Shown in pieces: positions 57,816-64,000 of a DNA stretch of 64,000 nucleotides (its first letter is position 1; every line of letters starts with the position of its first letter). The stretch comes from Camellia lanceoleosa (Eukaryota; Streptophyta; Magnoliopsida; Ericales; Theaceae). A program made the translations under genes and the position numbers. The notes below the pieces were generated by a model. It searched no databases. It was not told the DNA's origin and worked only from the letters and a program-made list of their open reading frames with translations. The stretch covers positions 126,953,429-127,017,428 of the forward strand of contig CM045770.1 of assembly GCA_025200525.1 (NCBI GenBank), read 5' to 3'.

Positions 57816-58969
57816 AAAATTTTAGAATTATTATTTTTTTATTTTTTTTGTGCAAGTTTTTAATATTGTGTTATATAATTTTTGGTAAACCTCAGCAGCA
57901 TGAGGAGAATTTTATTAATAATTTAAACTTTTTTTGGCTAGGTAATTTACAAGAGAAGGAAAAGTCCAAAGAAAGAGCCATAAGCTATGAGATGATATTC
58001 TTTTGGTTTTTCAACATTAATAACATAAGCTCAAATGCTTTTATTATCTAGAAATGGTAAAATAAAATATATGAATGGGCCAGCCCCCCTTTTAGATTTT
58101 AAATATAAAATTAACAGTAAATGGGAAATATTTGAGTTTTGTTAAGATACATATCTCAACAATTGTCCAACTTAGGAACCTTCAAAGTAAGCCTTCTTAA
58201 TTATAAATCTAGAGAATCTTTTTATGGACCCACAAATATTTGTTTTTCTTGTCTCAATGTTTTGCATGTTTCAATATTTTCTTCCTTATACATCATATGG
58301 TGATGTCCTTTCTTTCTCATCCAAAAACATTCAAGTTTGAATTGGTTATGAACACCAAGTTTGAATTCATATTTTAACATAGGGGTAATGCCTTTCTACT
58401 ACATTTCTAGAGGGTCAAATCACTTTTTATTAAGTTCTTACACTAAATGAGTATGGGCCCAGGGACAGATTCAGATCAAGAGATCAAGTGACCCTTTTAA
58501 TTTTTAAAATTTATATTAATATCTATATATATGAAGATTATGTCCAATTTATCTTCCCTAAATCATGCAAAACCCTTTCGTATTTTTAAAATTTTAAAAG
58601 TGCATCATTTTGTTCTTTTGACCACCCTACACTTCTAATTGGAATGTCAATGGATCAATTTTACTAAGATAATAAATTATTTATTTTTCATTATGAGATT
58701 TAAGTGATTGTTGATAGAGGAGCATGTGATTTAATTCGATGCAAAATCTTAACGAGTGCTACCCTCGTATTTAGTTGCCATTGTTGAGTTTGAAACTCTG
58801 AATAGATTGTCGATGATAAGCTGGAGGAAGTAAGAGATTTATTGATTGTAAATTCAAATGGTTTTTTCTCTCCATTGTTGCATTAACGTAATTGGGTCGT
58901 TGATTGTGGATTTATAAACCACGTTGATATAATTCTTCTACTAATTGTAATATCATATCCTATTGATTG
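57816..58969. other. AT-rich spacer
   Basis: No recognisable gene or repeat before the Tat LTR. Confidence 0.45.
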
Positions 58970-59506
58970 TGTGGGGACATATTTTCTGAGTACCAACACG
59001 TGGCCGAGGTGACACCAAAGTATCAGCCGAGATGTCACGTGTCCTGGTCTAAATACCAGGATGATCTCGGCTAGGCCGAGGTTATCTCATGAGAATACAG
59101 AACCGGATAAACGGATAAGGGACAAGAGTCCTAGAATGAAGAAAGACTACAAGATGGATACAGGTAATACTCTCAGAGAGTCTATCCTTATCTCTTGAAG
59201 AGTCCAAGGTAAATCCGGAATTAGAGTCCATGGAAGTGAGACTTCTAGTGGGACTGGGATGGAGTAAAACTATAAAAGAAGGGCACCCCCGACGGGTCTA
59301 AGGTACACAATTTTAAGCCTTGAGCGGTAATTTAAGCACTTGAATTATCTTTAAGAGAGACTGACTTGTTCGTCGGAGTGCCCCCGGGTGGAAGAACCAC
59401 CGCCGGAGCCTTTTCTTTCTTCAGACAGATAACAGGTGCCATCTGCTCACTGTTCTACAAATTGAATTACTAAGGAGGGCAGTGTGATCAAAAAATCACT
59501 CACACA
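58970..59506 (+). repeat. 5' LTR of the Tat element (537 bp)
   Basis: It starts TGTGGGGACATATTTTC and ends CACTCACACA, three bases before the primer site. CACGTG occurs at 58997-59002 and 59036-59041, each in a G-box context (ACACGTGG, TCACGTGT). GGCCGAGGT and its mirror CTCGGC recur nearby. A TATA box lies at 59271. Confidence 0.85.
59271..59278 (+). promoter_or_regulatory. Tat LTR TATA box
   Basis: TATAAAAG in AAACTATAAAAGAAGGGC, about 300 bases into the LTR and 235 before its end. Confidence 0.75.
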
Positions 59507-59509
59507 ATA

Positions 59510-59528
59510 TGGCGCCGTCTGTGGGAAC
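59510..59528 (+). promoter_or_regulatory. Primer-binding site, tRNA-Asp type
   Basis: TGGCGCCGTCTGTGGGAAC starts three bases after the LTR. The first nine bases complement the 3' end of tRNA-Asp (TGGCGCCGT); the rest matches partly. Tat and Athila elements usually use this kind of site. Confidence 0.75.
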
Positions 59529-59541
59529 GAAAGAAGAGTAG

Positions 59542-61200
59542 ATGGCCAGTAACACGCAGAAGGAAAAGATTGGAGACAACACTCCTGCTGGGAGTGGAAG
59601 ACCCGTCGACCCTAATGCTGAAAGAGGAGACCACAACGAAGAAACTCGTGATCAGAATCATGCAGAGAAAGGCGTCGGCCAAGTTGGCGACACATCTAAG
59701 AAAGCGGACCAGGACAGGTACTATAACGAAGACAACCTCCAGACCTGGAAAGACAGATGTCTGAGGAGGGATGAAGAAGTAAAGGAGATGGCAAACAAGT
59801 TAGTAGACCTTCAATCGGTCGTCAACTTCATGATGCAAAATAATGTCATGCAGCCGCCATACCCGCTACAGGACATGCCAATGCCAGCAGCAAACGCCCA
59901 GAAGAAGGGGCAGAAAGAAATCCCCGAAGCCCCTCAGCACACGAGGAGTGGAAGGCACTCTCACCGACCTTCTAGGGAAGTCGGCCGAGAAGAGCCGAGA
60001 AGAGAAGAGTCCCGAAGGACATATCACGCGAAGGAGGCAGACCCCAAAGAACATCGGCATGTTCAGGGGCAGGTATTGTGTTTCGATGCATCCAACGGGG
60101 AAGGGTCGAAAAAGGAGCCACCATGAGGCCGAGAGTAGTGCGCCGAAAAAGCTGAAGTCCAAAGATAGCCGGGCTGCAGGGAGAAGTAAAAAAGACTTGA
60201 GAGATTACCTCAAGAGGAAGCGAGAAAATACCGAAGTCGAAGTAACCTCCCCGGTTAAACCAAGGACACCATTCTCGGTAGAATTGGACAAATTCGCAGC
60301 GTCGAAAAGATTCAGTATGCCGAGGTTCCAAATATATGATGGTAAGTCAGACCCTAACTTCCATGTTGGATTATTTTTGAATTCAATGGCATTATATAGT
60401 GGGAACGAGCCGTTGCTCTGCAAAGTGTTCCTTTCATCCTTCGGGGAGATTGCATCAGATTGGTTCCACAAATTACCAAAGAGGTGTGTGAAGACTTGGG
60501 AAGGCCTGGCCGAGATGTTTGTGGCCAGGTTCATAACAAACAAACTGCAGCCATTGAGGGTGGATGCATTGATGGCTCTAAAGATCGGCAAAGATGAAAG
60601 CCTTAGGGCCTATGCAAAAAGGTACTACGAGGTGTTCAATCGAATATTAATGCAACCAGAGGTGGCGGTCGTGTCTTTCAAGAACGGCTCAAGGATGACC
60701 GCCCACTACTAAGTCTTTGGCAAAGACACCGCCAAAAAGCATGGAAGAGCTCATGGCGAGAATCGAGAAGTATGCTAGAGCCGAGGAAGATACATCGAGA
60801 ATAAGGAGACAAAGCCGAAGGCAACGGCCAAGCGAGGCCGAGGTAACAATGGACCCAACAAACAAGAGATGAGTTGAGGGCTAAGCAAAGGATAACGGTG
60901 TTCCAAATTCGGTCCACAAAGTCCTTGACCAAATTCAAATCAAATCTTACTTCGTATGCCAAGAAGGGCACCAGGAGAATTTATGGAAGAAACCTTGGTA
61001 GGCGCAGGCTTACCACAATGAGGAGGGCACCCAACTCGTGGTTGCAGAGCCCTTAAAGCACACTTAGAAGATCTACTAAGGCAAGGCCATCTGAGAGACC
61101 TTGTGGATGAGGCCAAAACAAGGGAAGAACAGGCACGATTGCCTCAAGCACCAAGAAATTTCGCCCCCCAAATAAGAAGAACCACAGCAAAGGACCTCGG
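59542..61200 (+). pseudogene. Tat gag, frameshifted
   Basis: The ATG at 59542 opens a hydrophilic N-terminus (to TGA 60124-60126). The frame then shifts by one at about 60050-60120. The retrotransposon gag domain follows: PFSVELDKFAASKRFSMPRF, YDGKSDPNFHVGLFLNSM, FSSFGEIASDWFHKLP-like residues (60427-60480) and SLRAYAKRYYEVFNRI. A second shift near 60685 leads to MEELMARIEKYARAEED. The domain builds the particle. The size fits Tat gag. No CCHC knuckle is clear near the end, and a decayed linker follows. Confidence 0.85.
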
Positions 61201-61794
61201 GTGGTTAATGTGATCCACTCAAAGCTGAATGAAAACGACATACGGGGGGAGACACAGAGGGTAAAATACCTGCAGCACGTCAACCAAGTCGGACTGAAAA
61301 GACCTCGGCCTAAAGAGTGCCAAGGACCAATGATAGCCTTCACAGAAGCCGACCTAGATATGTTCCAACATCCGCACAATGATGCCTTGATAGTATCCCT
61401 CCAGGTTGGGGAGTGCCAAGTGAAACGCATCTTGATTGATCAAGGAAGCTCTTGCGACATCATGTATGTCAGATGTTACAAAGAGTTAGGTCTTCACCCT
61501 GATGACATGGAGCAGTCAAATGGCCCGATGGTCAGCTTCAATGGAATGCCGACATGGCCATTAGGCACAACAAGCTTGGAGATACAGGCTGGCACGAAAA
61601 AGATCAAGACAGAATTCATTGTGATTGACACGCCCTCGCCTTACAACATTATCTTGGGGAGGCCGTGGTTGTATGCAATGGGGGCAATTCCCTTAACATT
61701 GCATCAACTGCTACGATTCCCAACAGAACATGGGATTGAGGAAGTCAGAGGAGATCGGGCCAGGTGCAAAAAATTGCTCCATGGCAAAGAATGA
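61201..61794 (+). pseudogene. Tat aspartic protease
   Basis: The frame reads through 197 codons. NVIHSKLNENDIRGETQRVK is the lead-in, ALIVSLQVGECQVKRILIDQ precedes the active site, and IDQGSSCDIMY is the catalytic loop, with D-Q-G-S-S as often seen in this lineage. TEFIVIDTPSPYNIILGRPW is the flap/second-lobe region. It matures the polyprotein. The frame is open, but upstream and downstream frames are shifted or interrupted. Confidence 0.88.
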
Positions 61795-61923
61795 AATTAA
61801 CCCGCAAAGATTCGGGAACTAGAGAAGGCGGTTAAAAAGAGGACATGAAGGTCCTAGACGATGTCGGCAAGGAGCCTACGAGAAAAGTGAAGAAGAATCA
61901 AGAAAGTCCTCGCCCAGAGGGCG

Positions 61924-62771
61924 ATGAGGAACGCTTTTCTTTCTCGCATGATTAGCCAAGAACAGGAAAGAGAGCTGGAAGCCTTTTTGAGAAAAAATAT
62001 TGAAGTGTTCACCTGGACACCTTATGAAATGCCTGGCATTGACCCCAAGGTCACATGTCACAGACTCAACGTTGATAGGTCGGCCAAACCTGTAATACAA
62101 CGGGCCAGAAGACCGACGTTGATGCACGTCGAAGCAGTGAAGGAGGAAGTGGACAAACTTCTGGAGGCCAGGGCCATCAGAGAAGCCAATTACCCGACAT
62201 GGCTGTCAAACACTGTGGTAGTAAAGAAGAAGAATGGCAAGTGGAGGGTCTGTGTAGATTTTACAAACTTGAACAAAGCTTGTCCCAAACACAGTTTTCC
62301 TCTACCAAAGATCGACTAGTTAGTGGACGCCACATCTGGACATGGAAGGATGAGCTTCTTGGATGCTTATAGGGGGTACCACCAGATAGCCATGTACCCC
62401 CCGGATGAGGAGAAGATGCTTATCACCCCAAAAGGTCTCAGATTGTTACAAGAGTTATGCCTTTTGGGTTGAAAAACGCAAGAGCAACTTACCAAAGGTT
62501 GGTAACCAAGATGTTCAGACACTTGATTGGCCGAACAGTAGAAGTCTACATTGATGACATGGTCGTGAAGACCAAGGAGCCAAAGGATCATCTTGTTGAC
62601 CTGAGAGAGGTCTTTGACATACTAAACATATCGGCCCGACTCAACGCATCGGCGCGCGCTTGGAGCCTGATCCGTAAGTTCTTGGGATACCTAGTGACTA
62701 GAAGGGCATTGAAGCCACCCCAGATCAAATCAAGGCCATCCCGAATTATAGAGTCCGACATCGCGAAATAG
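61924..62771 (+). pseudogene. Tat reverse transcriptase, one stop and one frameshift
   Basis: FTWTPYEMPGIDPKVTCHRL, KEEVDKLLEARAIREANYP, VVVKKKNGKWRVCVDFTNLN and FPLPKID are clear; a stop (TAG at 62317) follows. SFLDAYRGYHQIAMY continues in the same frame. A frameshift near 62435 leads to MPFGLKNARATYQRLV and the catalytic VEVYIDDMVVKT at about 62545-62580. Both catalytic Asp are kept. The thumb ends at FLGYLVTRR. Only a few lesions separate it from an open frame. Confidence 0.9.
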
Positions 62772-62879
62772 GTTCAGATAAGCATCGAAGGGCCGCAATT
62801 TCTAAACAAGTTCATAAGTCAAGTTCGACAAATGTAAACCTTTTTTTCAACTGTGAAAAAGGCCACGGATTTTTATGGA

Positions 62880-63300
62880 TCGAGGAATGTGAGGCCGCTT
62901 GGCCGACCTAAAGAAATATCTTACCACGGCTCCGCCCTCTCAACACCAACCTGAGGAACTGCTTTTATACTTAGCGCTTCAGAGCACGCAATAAGTGTTG
63001 TGATAATCCGAGAAGAGAAGGAGAGCGTAAGGTCGCTTACTATGTAAGTAAAACCTGGCCGATGCGTAAACAAGGTATCTACCATCGAGAAATTAATGCC
63101 GTTTTGGTAATGGCTTCAAAGAAGCTAAACCATTACTTTCAAAGCTCACAAGATTGTGGTACTAACAGAGCACCCATTGAAATTTTGTTGTAACAAGGAG
63201 ACTTAACTCGAGAATAGCAAGATGGGCCGTAGCTTTGGGCCAATATGACCCGGAGTTCAAAGCCGAGAACAACAATTAAGGGCCAAGTCTTGGCCGACTT
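62880..63300 (+). pseudogene. Tat first RNase H, frameshifted
   Basis: Pieces in two frames show SEHAI(S), VAYYVSKT-like residues, then MASKKLNHYFQ and a QVLADF-like end (GQVLADFASKF in another frame). This is the ordinary Ty3/gypsy RNase H that follows RT. It is the most damaged domain of this element. Confidence 0.6.
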
Positions 63301-63449
63301 CGCGTCGAAGTTCTCGCCGTATACATCGAACATCGGGCTCATGGAGCCGAGATGAACGATGTCCAAACAAGGAAGGAGAAGCCCAGCTAAAGGCTAAAGA
63401 ACCAAGGAAGGAAAAACTCAGACCCTGCAGCATTTACATCGGCGACTCC

Positions 63450-63857
63450 TTTCAACTTTTTGTTGATGGGAGCTCAAACTGGCAGGGGGCAGGGACAGGG
63501 GCAGGAGTAGTATTGATATCCCCCGACGGAGAGATATTGGAGCATTCCATTCGACTGGGGTTCAAAGCCTCGAACAATGAGGCGGAGTATGAAGCATTGA
63601 TTGCTGGACTGAAGCTGGCAGTAACAGCAGAAGCAGATGAGGTAATAGTTTTTTGTGATTCACAACTTATAGTGAATCAAACTACAAGAGAGTTTGCAGC
63701 CCGAGATGAAAGGATGTCGGCATACGCAAAAGAAGTTATCAGGGTGGCAGCCTTGTTTCAAAACTGCCGACTTCTTCAGGTTAGCCGAGATGATAATAGC
63801 CACGCCGACGCTACCAATTTAGCAAGTTCAATGCAAACCGAAAGACGAGGACAATAA
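63450..63857 (+). pseudogene. Tat second (archaeal-like) RNase H
   Basis: FQLFVDGSSNWQGAGTGAGV carries the first catalytic Asp. NNEAEYEALIAGLKLAV carries the catalytic Glu, and VIVFCDSQLIVNQ the next Asp. The last Asp region reads DDNSHADATN, with HADA where HADAL is usual. The frame is open to TAA at 63855-63857. All four acidic positions appear kept. This additional domain is specific to Tat elements among Ty3/gypsy. The ATG at 63513 is internal; the domain is part of the polyprotein. Confidence 0.88.
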
Positions 63858-64000
63858 TGATCGACACTATCGTGCTCGAAAGAGAGCCACCGAACACAAT
63901 GCAAGAGGCATTATGTGTGGACATGGGACCAAGCCGATGGATGCAATTGTTGCATTCCGAAAGAGGAAAGTCGCCAGAAGAACGAAAGGAGGCACACAAG
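63858..64000 (+). pseudogene. Start of the Tat integrase region
   Basis: The frame after the second RNase H contains WMQLLHSERGKSPEERKEAH, resembling the linker in front of the integrase zinc domain of Tat elements. The window ends here. Confidence 0.55.

Larger units (their letters stand above)
58970..64000 (+). mobile_element. Tat-lineage Ty3/gypsy element, 5' part
   Basis: LTR, tRNA-Asp-type primer site, gag, protease, RT, RNase H, a second RNase H and the start of integrase lie in order on one strand. Two RNase H domains are the hallmark of the Tat branch. The element runs past the window end, so the 3' LTR and TSD cannot be seen. Frameshifts and a few stops make it defective, but it is far better preserved than the chromovirus at 616-6189, so it is probably the youngest large element here. 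Its GC content is also clearly higher. Confidence 0.9.

Noticed and set aside
59866..60591. Several minus-strand frames of 98-128 codons
   Set aside because: They are shadows of the Tat gag on the opposite strand.

Overview
The window looks like eukaryotic, plant nuclear DNA, most likely a dicot, from a heterochromatic transposon graveyard. It is AT-rich, and the coding traces are plant-type Ty3/gypsy (chromovirus and Tat), Ty1/copia, RRM-type LINE, plant mobile domain (PMD) and endogenous caulimovirid sequences. All are broken by stops and frameshifts. I see no intact host gene, no rRNA or tRNA gene and no CRISPR. The species cannot be told from the sequence.

Layout. (1) 1-6189: the 3' half of a decayed chromovirus-like Ty3/gypsy element with pol, polypurine tract and a 2.5-kb LTR. 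The LTR carries an antisense copia gag scrap. (2) 7088-10703: a plant LINE (RRM-type ORF1, endonuclease ORF2) that lost its reverse transcriptase and holds an LTR fragment; it sits in a ~150-bp tandem duplication. (3) 10.7-14.6 kb: a small MITE, and a hAT-like element (8-bp TSD) with an antisense LINE inside (12-bp TSD). (4) 14804-24570: a multi-layer nest. A TIR element with an 8-bp TSD holds two solo LTRs, and the larger of these holds a third. (5) 24.6-31.4 kb: AT-rich DNA with a hAT MITE and two LINE tails. (6) 31.4-53.5 kb: one roughly genome-length endogenous caulimovirid, gene order capsid, movement protein, protease, RT, RNase H, possible transactivator, then promoter and poly(A) signal. 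Two MITEs and a 14.6-kb Tat-like LTR element split it. That Tat element (36230-50862) carries an antisense PMD gene, an antisense gag and three later solo LTRs. (7) 53.5-58.9 kb: AT-rich DNA with nested MITEs. (8) 58970-64000: the 5' part of a younger Tat-lineage element (LTR, primer-binding site, gag, protease, RT, two RNase H domains, start of integrase) that runs off the window.

Most boundaries rest on target-site duplications (TSDs) read directly: CATCG, TTTAT, TAGAG, AATAT, ATACATAA, TTGCAAAT, AGTTCCTT, AAATTAAAT, TTAATATGTGAA and ATTATGAAGTAGAC. They give a relative order of insertion. Solo LTRs (six, counting degraded ones) outnumber complete elements, so unequal recombination has been trimming this locus. 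A palindromic CTCGAG/CGCTCGAGCG motif recurs in four LTRs of at least three families and is the most unusual shared signal. The best candidates for something little described are the caulimovirid with its in-phase 14.6-kb interruption and the antisense PMD gene inside the interrupting element.
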